DNA of 64,000 bases, taken from Bacteroidales bacterium SW299 (GTDB lineage: Bacteria; Bacteroidota; Bacteroidia; Bacteroidales; Bacteroidaceae). The stretch lies in the NCBI GenBank assembly GCA_019550975.1, contig SDWH01000009.1, positions 62,001 through 126,000 on the forward strand. Direction: 5' to 3'. Positions 16,339 through 26,000 of this stretch are shown here, piece after piece. Position 1 is the stretch's first letter. Every line of letters starts with the position of its first letter. The notes under the pieces were generated by a model, which saw nothing but the letters and a program-made list of their open reading frames with translations, ran no database searches and had not been told where the DNA came from. The translations under genes and the position numbers were made by a program.

Positions 16339-17661
16339 ATGCACATCAAACCAATTCTAGTAATGGGGATAGCGGCCGCTTTGCTGGCTCTTTCTCCAGC
16401 GAAAGCGTATACGCAGGGGGATTCTCTCTACCTAAGTGTAGACCAGCTCTTTGAAAAAGGAATGGAGCAGAACTTGCAGCTCGCCGCCGACAGACTGAGA
16501 GAAAAAATGGCGGAAGAACGCAGAAAAACGGCACGGACCGGAAGGCTGCCCGACATAGAAATCGGACTGAACGGGGGATTCGTGGGACAGCCCGTCATCT
16601 TCGAGCGAGGACTCTCCGATCCCACCTATCCCGACTCGCCCGACTGGTCGCAGAACTATGCGGTGAACCTCACACAGCCTCTGTACCATGGGGGAAGAAT
16701 AAAGTATGCCATACGCCAGGCCGACATCGAAAGGGAGATAGCCGCCCTGCAGACTGCCACAGACCGGGCTGACATCAAACTGTCGCTGCTGAGGCAGTAT
16801 CTCAACCTGTTCAGCCTGTACAAGCAGCACAGGGTGCTTTCACGCAACATCAACGAGTCGGAACGGAGGCTCAAGGACATCCGGCAGATGAAGGAAGAGG
16901 GACTGATCACCAACAACGATGTGCTGCGGAGCGAAATGCAGCTCACAAACGACCGGCTTTCTCTGCTGGAAACGGAAAATAACATCCGGCTCGCATCCCA
17001 GCAGCTCGACATCCTTTTGGGCCTTGAAGAAGACTTGCTGCTCTGCCCCGACACCGCACTGCTGGGCAAGGCTTACACGCTGGAAAGCTATGCTGACTAT
17101 ATCGGACAGGCTTACGCCAACGACCCGGCCATGCTGCTGAGAAAGAAACAGACCGACCTTGCACGCAACAACATCGATGCGGCACGCGCGGCACAGATGC
17201 CCCAACTGTCACTCTATGCGGCAAACACGCTGGCGCGTCCGGTATCGCGCACGCTGGCCGACATGTACAACAACGCATGGAACGTAGGACTTTCGTTTTC
17301 ATATCCCCTGTCGGCCCTCTACCGGAACAGGCACAGGGTGAACGAAGCCCGGCGGCAGGCCGAACTGTACCGCAATGCCGAAGAACAGCAGAAGCAGCAG
17401 ATACGCGTAACCGTGCGCAACGCCTACCTGAAACACAGCGAAGCGCTGGCACGGGTTGACGCCCTCAAGCTGTCGGTGAAGCAGGCGGAAGAGAACTACC
17501 GCATCATGCGCAACCGATACCTGAACCAGCTTGCCATACTTACCGACCTGCTCGATGCGGACAACCTCCGCCTGAACGCCGAACTGCAACTCACCACGGC
17601 ACGCACGCAAGTAGTCTACACGTATTACGAACTTCTGCGCGCTGCCGGAAAATTAAAATAG
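16339..17661 (+). CDS. TolC-family outer-membrane efflux protein
   Basis: This 440-residue outer-membrane channel component belongs to a three-part exporter. It starts with a signal peptide (MHIKPILVMGIAAALLALS..., cleavage after AKA). The rest is two repeats of long amphipathic helices with short beta segments, as in TolC, including the LTQPLYHGGR motif near residue 110 and the counterpart LSFSYPLSALYRN near 315. The start at 16339 is chosen because a signal peptide begins there and the promoter is upstream of it. Earlier in-frame ATG codons within the leader remain possible. It is the first gene of an operon with an EmrA-like and an EmrB-like protein. Confidence 0.9.
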   Translation: MHIKPILVMGIAAALLALSPAKAYTQGDSLYLSVDQLFEKGMEQNLQLAADRLREKMAEERRKTARTGRLPDIEIGLNGGFVGQPVIFERGLSDPTYPDSPDWSQNYAVNLTQPLYHGGRIKYAIRQADIEREIAALQTATDRADIKLSLLRQYLNLFSLYKQHRVLSRNINESERRLKDIRQMKEEGLITNNDVLRSEMQLTNDRLSLLETENNIRLASQQLDILLGLEEDLLLCPDTALLGKAYTLESYADYIGQAYANDPAMLLRKKQTDLARNNIDAARAAQMPQLSLYAANTLARPVSRTLADMYNNAWNVGLSFSYPLSALYRNRHRVNEARRQAELYRNAEEQQKQQIRVTVRNAYLKHSEALARVDALKLSVKQAEENYRIMRNRYLNQLAILTDLLDADNLRLNAELQLTTARTQVVYTYYELLRAAGKLK

Positions 17662-17687
17662 CCACAACAAACAAAAGGAACACCACT

Positions 17688-18755
17688 ATGAGCTCAATCG
17701 AAATGAAATACAAGCGGCTGAAAAGACGCAAACGACGCAATATCATCCTGAACACGGTATGTATGCTGATAGCCAGCTCCGGACTGCTCTGGACAGTCAA
17801 CTATTTCTGGCGGTATATCAGCTACGAAATCACAAACGACGCTTTCGTCGACCAGTACATCTCGCCGGTAAATATCCGTGTGTCAGGATACATCCAGGAC
17901 GTGCGCTTCCGCGAACACCAGTTCGTGCGCAAAGGCGACACGCTGGTGGTGATCGACAACCGCGAATACCTCATCAGACAGAAAGAGGCAGAGGCAGCCC
18001 TGATGGACGCGCAAGGTTCGAAGGGAGTGCTCCGCTCAAACATCGAAACATCCGAAACACGCATCGGAGAACAGAACGCCACGCTGGAAGAAGCGAAGGC
18101 CCGGCTCTGGAAAGCCGAGCAGGACTTTCACCGCTACGAACGCCTGCTAGAGGAAGAATCTGTGCCCGAACAGCAATACGACCAGGCCAAGGCCGACTAC
18201 GATGCCGCACGGGCGCGCTACAACGCCCTCGTCAAACAGAAAGATGCCGCACGCTCGCAGTATGCTGAAACGAACAAGCGGAAAGTGAACGTCAAGGCGG
18301 CCATCCTGCGCGCCGAAGCCGCACTGGACCTTGCCAACCTGAATCTTTCATACACGGTGGTCACGGCTCCCTACGACGGCTACATGGGACGGCGGACGCT
18401 GGAACCCGGGCAGTATGTTTCGGCCGGACAGACACTCTCCTACCTCGTCCGCCAGTCAGACAAATGGATCACCGCCAACTACCGCGAAACACAGATAGCC
18501 AACATCTACATCGGACAGCCCGTAAGAATCAAAGTAGACGGAGTGCCGGGCAAAGTGTTTCACGGCCACGTTACGGCAATCTCCGAGGCAACCGGCTCGA
18601 AATATTCGCTGGTTCCCACCGACAACTCGGCAGGAAACTTCGTGAAGGTGCAGCAGCGGATCCCCGTGCGCATCGACCTGGACAATGTGACGGCAGAAGA
18701 CATGAAGCAGCTCCGCGCCGGAATGATGGTAGAAACTGAAGCGCTGAAGAAATGA
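17688..18755 (+). CDS. HlyD/EmrA-family membrane fusion protein
   Basis: This periplasmic adaptor of 355 residues links the inner-membrane pump to the outer-membrane channel. It has a basic N-terminus, one membrane helix (about 16-40), a biotinyl-lipoyl half (VSGYIQDVRFREHQFVRKGD), a long alpha-helical hairpin (about 95-215), the second lipoyl half (VTAPYDGYMGRR) and a beta-barrel. Single-helix EmrA-type adaptors pair with MFS drug pumps, consistent with the next gene. The stop overlaps the following start (ATGATGA), implying translational coupling. Confidence 0.9.
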   Translation: MSSIEMKYKRLKRRKRRNIILNTVCMLIASSGLLWTVNYFWRYISYEITNDAFVDQYISPVNIRVSGYIQDVRFREHQFVRKGDTLVVIDNREYLIRQKEAEAALMDAQGSKGVLRSNIETSETRIGEQNATLEEAKARLWKAEQDFHRYERLLEEESVPEQQYDQAKADYDAARARYNALVKQKDAARSQYAETNKRKVNVKAAILRAEAALDLANLNLSYTVVTAPYDGYMGRRTLEPGQYVSAGQTLSYLVRQSDKWITANYRETQIANIYIGQPVRIKVDGVPGKVFHGHVTAISEATGSKYSLVPTDNSAGNFVKVQQRIPVRIDLDNVTAEDMKQLRAGMMVETEALKK

Positions 18756-20356
18756 TGACGGCCCAGCAACTAGACATACCGGTTCGCCGGTGGGTGCCCG
18801 ACTGGGTGGCTGTAGGCCTGGTCTTCTTTATCATCCTTCCCGTCACCATGCTGAACGGAACATACACGGGAAGCATGGTAGAAGTGTCGAACACGCTCGG
18901 AGCCTACACCGAAGACATCACCATCGGCTATTATGCGGCATCGGCAGGAATGGCCATCGCCTATCCCATCGTGCCCAAGGTGCTGAACTCCTTTTCAAGC
19001 AAGTCCCTGCTGCTGGTCGACCTCACCCTCCAGTTCCTTCTGAGCTGGATCTGCGCACGTTCCGCCAACACCGAACTGCTCATCACCTTCAGTTTCGTCA
19101 TCGGCTTCCTGAAAGGTTTTCTCATGCTGTGGCTCATCCGCCGCATCAAGTTCATCTTCAGCCCCGGCGACGTGCGAAGCGAGTTCTATGCCTACTTTTA
19201 TCCGCTGGTCTTCAGCGGGGGACAGCTTTCGATGATTGTCACGGCTCTTCTGGCTTATCATTATGACTGGAAGTACATGTACTACTTCATGATGATGATG
19301 CTCATTCTGGCCATTCTGTTCGTCATCATCCTGCTCCGCCACGACCGCCCGTCAAAAGGAGTGCCGCTCAAGGAACTCCACCTGCGCGAAATGGTCATCA
19401 TCTCCACAGGACTGCTGATGCTGATCTATGTCATCACCTACGGAAAAATATCCGACTGGATGGCATCGCCCAAGATCTGCGTCTACATCGTGATCGCCCC
19501 GCTGCTCGTCGCGCTTTTCCTCTGGGAGCAGTTCAACTCTCCGAAACCTTACGTCAGTCTGAAGCCCATGTTCCAGTGGAAAGCCATTCTGGGTTATTTC
19601 TACATGATACTGGTCATGTTCTTCAGCACATCCACCACGCTGTTGAGCAACTACATGACCAGCATACTGCGCGTAGACAATGTGCACAACTACACACTGT
19701 ACATCTATCTGCTTCCCGGCTATCTGCTGGGAGCCTTCATCTGCTTCTGGTGGTTCAGATGGCAGCGCTGGCGTTTCCGTTTCCTCATTGCCGGAGGGAT
19801 GGCATGCTTCGTGGTCTTCTTCGGAATGCTCTACTTCACCATCTCGCCCGACAGCACCTACGAGCAGCTGTTTGTTCCCCTTTTCTTCCGGGGGCTGGGC
19901 ATGATGGTGCTGCTCATCGCCTTCGGACTGTTTGTTGTTGAAGACCTCAACCCGAAACTGCTTATCTACAACGCCTTTTTTCTGATTACATTCCGCGCCG
20001 TGCTTGCCCCGGTAATGGCTTCCGCCTTCTACAGCAACATGCTGTACCGGCTCCAGCAGAAATACATGGTGCAGCTCTCAGAAAACATGACGATGGTCGA
20101 CACCCTCGCAGCCTCGCGCTATACGTCCGCTCTCGAAAACAACCTTGCGCAGGGACACGGCATCGACGAAGCGATGCAGCTGGCAACCAACAGCCTTTAC
20201 AGCGTGCTGCAAGAGCAAAGCATGCTGCTCGCACTGAAACACATGCTGGGCTGGATGTTTGTCGTGACACTCGTCATCGCCGTCATTTCACGTTTCGTGC
20301 CGTTCCACAAGACCGTCCGGGTACCGGTGGTGCGCATGGGAGAAGACATGGTGTGA
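18752..20356 (+). CDS. EmrB/DHA2-type MFS drug exporter
   Basis: This 534-residue inner-membrane protein has about 14 predicted hydrophobic helices, the number typical of the DHA2 family, and acts by proton antiport. It is the pump of the preceding TolC-like and EmrA-like proteins. Helical pairs are visible from residue 18 (WVAVGLVFFIILPV) to near 515. A large loop around 425-485 lies before the last helix. Substrates cannot be predicted; drugs, bile-acid-like compounds or fatty acids are typical. No regulator gene is adjacent. Confidence 0.88.
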   Translation: MMTAQQLDIPVRRWVPDWVAVGLVFFIILPVTMLNGTYTGSMVEVSNTLGAYTEDITIGYYAASAGMAIAYPIVPKVLNSFSSKSLLLVDLTLQFLLSWICARSANTELLITFSFVIGFLKGFLMLWLIRRIKFIFSPGDVRSEFYAYFYPLVFSGGQLSMIVTALLAYHYDWKYMYYFMMMMLILAILFVIILLRHDRPSKGVPLKELHLREMVIISTGLLMLIYVITYGKISDWMASPKICVYIVIAPLLVALFLWEQFNSPKPYVSLKPMFQWKAILGYFYMILVMFFSTSTTLLSNYMTSILRVDNVHNYTLYIYLLPGYLLGAFICFWWFRWQRWRFRFLIAGGMACFVVFFGMLYFTISPDSTYEQLFVPLFFRGLGMMVLLIAFGLFVVEDLNPKLLIYNAFFLITFRAVLAPVMASAFYSNMLYRLQQKYMVQLSENMTMVDTLAASRYTSALENNLAQGHGIDEAMQLATNSLYSVLQEQSMLLALKHMLGWMFVVTLVIAVISRFVPFHKTVRVPVVRMGEDMV

Positions 20357-20365
20357 CAACACGCA

Positions 20366-20408
20366 CTGCTCCTCTGCCTGTCTTTCTGAAACAAGAGCAG
20401 AGGAGCAG
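20366..20408 (+). terminator. Strong hairpin after the efflux operon
   Basis: A perfect 12-bp stem (20366-20377 with 20397-20408) encloses 19 bases, ten bases after the emrB-like stop. No T tract follows, so it may stabilise the 3' end rather than act as an intrinsic terminator. Confidence 0.6.
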
Positions 20409-20503
20409 ACATGGCTGAAAGGTTAAAGATAACAAAAAAAATGCCGCCAATACCCCGCAGACAGCCTCTGGCAGCGGATGCAAGAAAAAGAATCGGAAAC
20501 AGT

Positions 20504-20535
20504 TTTGTTTCTTAACAAAAAAAACAGTATCTTAG
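20504..20535 (+). promoter_or_regulatory. Probable promoter of the YqgE gene (TTTG-N20-TATCTTAG)
   Basis: A -33 TTTG at 20504-20507 is spaced 20 bases from TATCTTAG at 20528-20535, one base off the -7 consensus. The start codon follows 20 bases later. Confidence 0.4.
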
Positions 20536-20555
20536 TATATTAAAAATCCAAGAAT

Positions 20556-21146
20556 ATGGACATGCGCATCTTTCAAGTTAAAACAAACAAAGCGCTTCCA
20601 GCTATGGGAAGTATACTTATCGCTTCCCCATTATTGTCTGATTATCACTTTGCCCGTACGGTTATTCTGATGGTTACTCATAATGAAGAAGGAAGTATGG
20701 GGATTGTGATGAACCAAATGTTTCACCACGATATTACACTGAACGAACTTATTCCGGGATTGGACTCGGTTCCGGGGATTCCAGTATTCAAGGGGGGGCC
20801 TATCGGCAGGGACACCATCTTTTTCATTCATACGATCAATGCGCTCGAAGGCGCGCTGAAACTCAACAATGAACTTTACCTGAACGGCAACTTCGGAGAA
20901 CTGAAACAGTATATCCTTCAAGGCAATCCGGTAGAAGGCCATATCCGCTTTTTTGCAGGGTATGCAGGATGGAGCAACGGACAGCTGCAGAGAGAAATAC
21001 AGGAAAACAGCTGGATGGTGGGGAAAAGCCACAGCGACCAGCTGCTTGACTATCATAATGCGAAACTATGGAATGACAGCATGAACGGTCTGGGACAAAA
21101 ATACAGTCTTTGGGCTAAATACCCTATATACCCGTCATTCAACTAA
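20556..21146 (+). CDS. YqgE/AlgH family protein (UPF0301)
   Basis: This 196-residue cytoplasmic protein belongs to a widely conserved family of uncertain function, linked to alginate regulation in Pseudomonas. Family features seen are GSILIASPLL near residue 18, FARTVILMVTHNEEGSMG (about 33-50) and PVFKGGPIGRD (about 75-85), which carries the conserved glycine-rich turn. The second Met (codon 3) is an alternative start. It converges with the acetyltransferase gene, the two overlapping by 12 bases at their 3' ends. Confidence 0.9.
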   Translation: MDMRIFQVKTNKALPAMGSILIASPLLSDYHFARTVILMVTHNEEGSMGIVMNQMFHHDITLNELIPGLDSVPGIPVFKGGPIGRDTIFFIHTINALEGALKLNNELYLNGNFGELKQYILQGNPVEGHIRFFAGYAGWSNGQLQREIQENSWMVGKSHSDQLLDYHNAKLWNDSMNGLGQKYSLWAKYPIYPSFN

Positions 21147-21668
21147 TCCGTTCCCCGAATTGATTTTCTGAAAAAGAACGGCATCCTGAAACTTGCTCCC
21201 GGTCTTTACCCAATCTTTCAGCACTGCAACCTCCGCATAGCCCGCCGACCGGAAAAGAGCGAGTGAAGGCGTGTTCTGCCGCGGCACATAGGCATACAAC
21301 TGATGAATGCCCAGCAGGCCGAAGCAGTGCCGCTCAAGCATCTCCAGCGCCTCACGGGCGACTCCCTGTCTGCGCATGTCTTCCCGCACCACAAGGCCTA
21401 CTTCCGCACGGCTGTGCCTCGGATCGAAAGTGCAAAGGTCGATGATTCCTGCCACACCTGCCGTTTCGTGCTGGATCATCAGGCGCAGCTGGCGGTCGAT
21501 GTAAATGTCGTTCTGCATCTCTGCAAGATACCGTTTCATCTGATAGCGCGAGTAAGGGCCGGTGGCAGTTCCTACCTCCCACAGTTTCTCGTCATTTTCA
21601 ATGGAGAGCAGCACATCCAGATCTTCCGGCTCAGGAGCACGCAGGCGGATTCTTTTCTCAGTTTTCAT
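21135..21668 (-). CDS. GNAT-family N-acetyltransferase (RimJ/RimL-like)
   Basis: This 177-residue enzyme has the GNAT fold. The N-terminal strand RIRLRAPEPEDLDVLLSIEN and the acetyl-CoA loop region REDMRRQGVAREALEML (about 95-112) are typical of the RimJ/RimL/SpeG branch, which acetylates protein N-termini, polyamines or antibiotics. The substrate is unknown. Its start overlaps the end of the membrane-protein gene by 11 bases and it lies in the recR-led minus-strand run, so it is likely cotranscribed. Confidence 0.85.
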   Translation of the reverse strand: MKTEKRIRLRAPEPEDLDVLLSIENDEKLWEVGTATGPYSRYQMKRYLAEMQNDIYIDRQLRLMIQHETAGVAGIIDLCTFDPRHSRAEVGLVVREDMRRQGVAREALEMLERHCFGLLGIHQLYAYVPRQNTPSLALFRSAGYAEVAVLKDWVKTGSKFQDAVLFQKINSGNGLVE

Positions 21669-22137
21669 GGCCTTCTATATTTGACGTGTCGTTTTTCTGC
21701 AAGTCAAGCTCTTCCACCATGCGCCTGTACCCCGGAACACAGAAAAGAGAAGCCAGCATCACCATGCCGGCGCAAAGAAGTCCGGTTGTATTCATGGTCG
21801 TGTAATAAGCAGTCATGTTAAAAAGCGACGGCACGACAAGCATCGCCATCCTTACCTCGCTCCAGCGGCGGTAACTTGTCAGCGCTTCGGAGATTGAAAG
21901 CTTCCTGACATACTTTACCAGCGACAGATGGAACATGCGGAGCGAAAGAGGAATCATGCACAAGGCAAGAAGTATTCCCGAAGCCTGCATGATATAATCC
22001 ATCTGCGCATCCCCCACAAAAGCCCCCTGAGGCAGGGTGTCGGTTTCATACAACACGACCAGCGCAACATTCAGCACCCAGAACAGGGCATACTCCGCTT
22101 TCAGCAGGCAGAGCAGTTTCTTTATTTTTTCTTCCAT
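21658..22137 (-). CDS. Small integral membrane protein of unknown function
   Basis: This 159-residue protein has about four hydrophobic segments (about 15-30, 50-70, 100-118 and 120-138) and a charged C-terminus. I do not recognise a family; similar small membrane proteins occur next to recR in Bacteroidales. The first ATG in frame is at 22137 (MEEKI); a TTG two codons upstream is possible. It sits between recR (12 bases away) and the acetyltransferase (overlapping), so all three probably form one transcript. Confidence 0.7.
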   Translation of the reverse strand: MEEKIKKLLCLLKAEYALFWVLNVALVVLYETDTLPQGAFVGDAQMDYIMQASGILLALCMIPLSLRMFHLSLVKYVRKLSISEALTSYRRWSEVRMAMLVVPSLFNMTAYYTTMNTTGLLCAGMVMLASLFCVPGYRRMVEELDLQKNDTSNIEGHEN

Positions 22138-22149
22138 TCCCAATAAAAT

Positions 22150-22767
22150 TTACATTGTTCCGGTAAATGCGGTACGGTTCAAAATCGAACGTCCCAAAGT
22201 AACCTCATCCGTATATTCCAATTCATCGCCCACAGAGATGCCGCGCGCAATGACGCTCAGCTTCACGTCCAGACCGCTCAGCTTGCGAAAGATATAGAAG
22301 TTGGTCGTATCGCCTTCCATGGTAGAGCTGAGCGCGAAAATCACTTCCCTGACGCCGCCTTCCCTGACACGTTCCACCAGACTGTCGATCTCCAGATCCG
22401 AAGGGCCCACTCCGTCCATCGGCGAGATGACTCCTCCCAGCACATGGTACAGTCCCTTATACTGCTGGGTGTTCTCGATTGCCATCACGTCGCGTATATT
22501 CTCGACCACACACACGGTAGACGCATCACGCAAAGGATTGGAGCAGATGCCGCATACTTCCGTATCGGATATGTTATGGCAGATCTTACAGTATTTCACT
22601 TCATGTTTCAGCGTGGTCATGGCATTGCTGAACGCTTCTACGGCAGACGTGTCTTGCTTGAGCAGATGCAGCACCAGGCGCATGGCTGTTTTCCGGCCTA
22701 TTCCGGGAAGTTTTGCAAACTCTCCCACCGCTTTCTCGAGCAAGGCCGACGGATATTGTTGGTTCAT
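22150..22767 (-). CDS. recR: Recombination mediator RecR
   Basis: RecR works with RecO (and RecF) to load RecA on gapped DNA. The 205 residues contain the N-terminal helix-hairpin-helix ([12 protein letters not shown]), a C4 zinc finger (CKIC...CGIC, about 57-72), and a Toprim domain ([14 protein letters not shown]) followed by a Walker-B-like C-terminus. The open frame extends 19 codons further, but the ATG at 22767 (MNQQYPS) fits the family and leaves room for the TATTTTTG promoter at 22804-22811. It leads the minus-strand run recR-membrane protein-acetyltransferase. Confidence 0.95.
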   Translation of the reverse strand: MNQQYPSALLEKAVGEFAKLPGIGRKTAMRLVLHLLKQDTSAVEAFSNAMTTLKHEVKYCKICHNISDTEVCGICSNPLRDASTVCVVENIRDVMAIENTQQYKGLYHVLGGVISPMDGVGPSDLEIDSLVERVREGGVREVIFALSSTMEGDTTNFYIFRKLSGLDVKLSVIARGISVGDELEYTDEVTLGRSILNRTAFTGTM

Positions 22768-22803
22768 ATATCGTTTCTCCAGTTTCTGTTTTTCTCTGAG
22801 GCG

Positions 22804-22811
22804 CAAAAATA
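22804..22811 (-). promoter_or_regulatory. Bacteroidota -7 box (TATTTTTG) of recR
   Basis: A perfect TAnnTTTG match on the minus strand, 37 bases before the recR start. Confidence 0.5.
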
Positions 22812-22904
22812 CGAAAAATATCATAAAGAAGGCGCATAAATCGCGGAATTACGCGGACTGGTGAAAATCCGCGGCATCCGCCAATTATGCGCCTCCGCAA
22901 AAGG

Positions 22905-22993
22905 GTGTATCAAAACAGAATCCGGCTGCCAAACAGAAATCCTCCGCTTTGCCGCCAATGACAAAATGGAAGTTTATTTGTGTTTTGACACAC
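22905..22993. repeat. Short intergenic element with inverted ends, copy 1
   Basis: The 13-base ends (22905-22917 and 22981-22993) are inverted repeats with one mismatch. The inner sequence resembles 60168-60338: a left block of about 25 bases differs at only two positions, and a right block shares ATGACAA...GGAAG...TTTTGACA. It lies 10 bases beyond the stop codon of the GH31 gene. It may be a non-autonomous mobile element or a 3'-end hairpin. Confidence 0.65.
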
Positions 22994-23003
22994 ACTCACT
23001 CCA

Positions 23004-26000
23004 TCAGAACCTGATGTATTCCATCGACTTGCTTACCAGGATTCCATCAACCGGCTTCAGGTCGAACTTCAAGTCACGTTTGGCTTTCAACCGGATGACA
23101 AAAAGCGTACTGTCACCCTCCAGGGTCTTCTGGTTGCCTACGTTGACAAAAGTCGGATAAAGAGCCTTCACGCCATTGGTGTGCAGGCGGTCGTTTGTCA
23201 GATTGTGCATAGCCTGCACGCCGACCGGATCAATGCCCGCAAACTCATAAGCCTCCGCATCATAAGGCAACGCAAAGCTGAGAGCGTTGACAGCCCGCAA
23301 GCCATGTCCCTTCACTTCGATCTCCACAGTTTCACCTTTGGCATACATTGCCTTCGACGCCTTGAATGCGATCTTTCCTCCCAAGGTATCAGCCGAAGCT
23401 ACTTCCGCACCTCCATCCAGCCGGGTGGCTACGGCAGAGATGTCGTAAGCGTCTATCAAATCGTTGCAATTCAAATCACCGTTGCTGATATAGCCTTCAA
23501 AATCAGCATCGCCTTTTCTCAATCCCGTATAATTGGTATACGAAGTCAAGTCGTTCTCATCAATCAGACGGTCATTGTTGATGTCCCCCGGCAAGTAGCT
23601 TTCCGTTCCGGGAACCTTAAATACATAAAGTTCTTTGCCCGAACCGAAATTGCCCACAGCTTCGGTAACATGCAGTCTGATATAGCGTGCCTTGGGTTCT
23701 CCTTCAAACGAGAACACTTTCACCTCACTGTCGCGTTTCCATTCAAAAGTTCCGGCTTCCGTCCAGTTCTCCTTATCCATGCTGTAAGCGACACTACCTT
23801 TCAGCAGCGTACCGTTTCCGGCATTGTCACGCGGCACATACTGCAGCTTGTCGAGCCTGTTGACCGAGTTCAGGTCTGCAATCAGATCAAACGGTACAGC
23901 CTTCTCATTATATGCAGTGTGCCACAGTTCTCCTTCCTTGAGGTCAAACAGACGGCGCAGCGAGCGTCCCTGATTCTTCGCTGAAGTCCAGCCGGTGATG
24001 CCACGCACGGCAAACTCCAACGGATCCGACTTGGTGGAAGCGCTGAAAGTCGCCCAGTCCGAACAGCCGCCCTTATTTACGGCACGTATGCTGAACGAAT
24101 AATCTGTTTCAGCCTTCAAGTCCTCAAACAGCAGTTCCGTGTCGCGGATCGTACTGTAGTTCATTCCTTCAAAGGCGATTTCATAATAGTCGGCATTATC
24201 CACCCTGTTCCAGGTCGGTTTCAAGGTATAGGCGGTAATGTTCTCGTCCGTAACCTGAGGATTGGGAGCGGCCAACGCTCCTTCTGTCACGCAAAGGCGG
24301 TCGGCAGGAGCAAAAGCAAATCCGTCTACATTCACAACCGTTTCGGTTGAAGTGATGTCGGCGGAAGCCAGTTTCACCCGCAACTGCGGATTCTTTGTGA
24401 CAACCTCCCGTGCAAAGTCACTTCCCGGCGTAGCAAAATTATTGAGATTGGGGCTGGCGTCATAATAGAACACGTTCTCTCCTTTCAGGAAATCTTCCAT
24501 TGAAGCAGCTTCCGCCAGTTTCACCTTCTTCCTTCCCATTGTGGCAGACACCTTCTTGGGACGTTGCGTCACATTGATGCGCAGTTCCGTTGCCTTGTCC
24601 TTCACGAAACCGTTGAAAGTCCCTTCGGCGGGATGAATGGTAACCGTTGCCCTGCCCTTTCCGTTTACGTCAGATTCTATATATGTAGTGACATACTCGC
24701 CGCGCTTATAGGCTTCGGTTGTACCGTCGTCATCATATTCTCTGAACGCACTGTGTCCGTCGGGATACAGTTCATAGATCCGCAGCGTCTTGTCAACCTC
24801 ATTCACATTGTTGCTGGGATTAGCCAGCGGAATAATGGCACCTGCCTTGACAAACACCGGCAGCTTCCACAGCGGCGAGTCATAATTATTGATAATGCGT
24901 CCGCCCTGATACATGTCGCCGTTGAAATAGTCGATCCACTTGCCTTCGGGCAGATAGATTCCGTTGCGGATATCATTTCCCTCTTCGTCGGTACGGGTGC
25001 TTTGATAAACCGGAGCCACCAGGAAGTAAGGGCCGAACAAATACTGATATTGTGTGGACTTGCCCCACGTGTAAGCATTCGGATACTCCAGGAACATGGC
25101 GCGCATCATAGGCAGTCCGTCCACAGCCTCGCGGGCAATGCTGTATGTATAAGGCAGCAGTTCAGACTTCATCTTCAGATACCAGCGGTTGATGGATGTA
25201 GCAGGCTCGCCCAGCGCATGAGGATATTTCTCGTTGGCACCCCATCCGTCCATGTTGAGCTGCATCGGCGTAAAAGTCTTCCACTGGAAGTCACGGATGT
25301 TCACCACAGCATTCTTTCCGCCGAAGATGCCGTCCATATCCGACGTGATGTTTGGATTTCCCGACAGCCCCGATCCGATATAGGTAGGGATATGGAAGCG
25401 GATATACTCCCAGTTTCCGCCGGTCTGGTCGCCCGACCAGATTCCGGCATAACGCTGTGTTCCGGCCCATCCGTCCAGGCTGATGATGAAAGGACGGCTG
25501 TCATTGCCGTAATAGGTCATGATACCTGCCACATCAGCCACTCCGTTCAATCCAAAAGAATAGCCGGCTCCAACCCAAGCCACATCGGTCTTGAGCACAC
25601 GCACTCCGGCATCGCGGATCTCCTTCACGATGTCACGCTGCAGCAGAGCCTCCACTCCGGCCTTCGGGTGCAAGTCCGACTGAGTCCACAAGCCGATTTC
25701 CACCCCATTCTTATGCGCGTAATCGGTCAGACTCTTCAAATTCTGCACGTTTCCGTCGAGCGTGCCCGTCTGGCCATAGCCAGCCCCGTAGCCGTCATTG
25801 GGAAGCAGCCAGCCCAAAGGCATATCATGCGCCTTATACCGGTCGATGACAGCACGCGCCGAGAACTGATAATTCTGCTTTTCGCCGTTGAGCGACTCTT
25901 TTATTCCTCCGTTGTCCTTCTGGCTTTCCTTATAACGCTTGCCGTCTTCAAAAAGGATGCCTTTCTCGTCTTCCTTCCAATAGTCACGGTTATAGGCATT

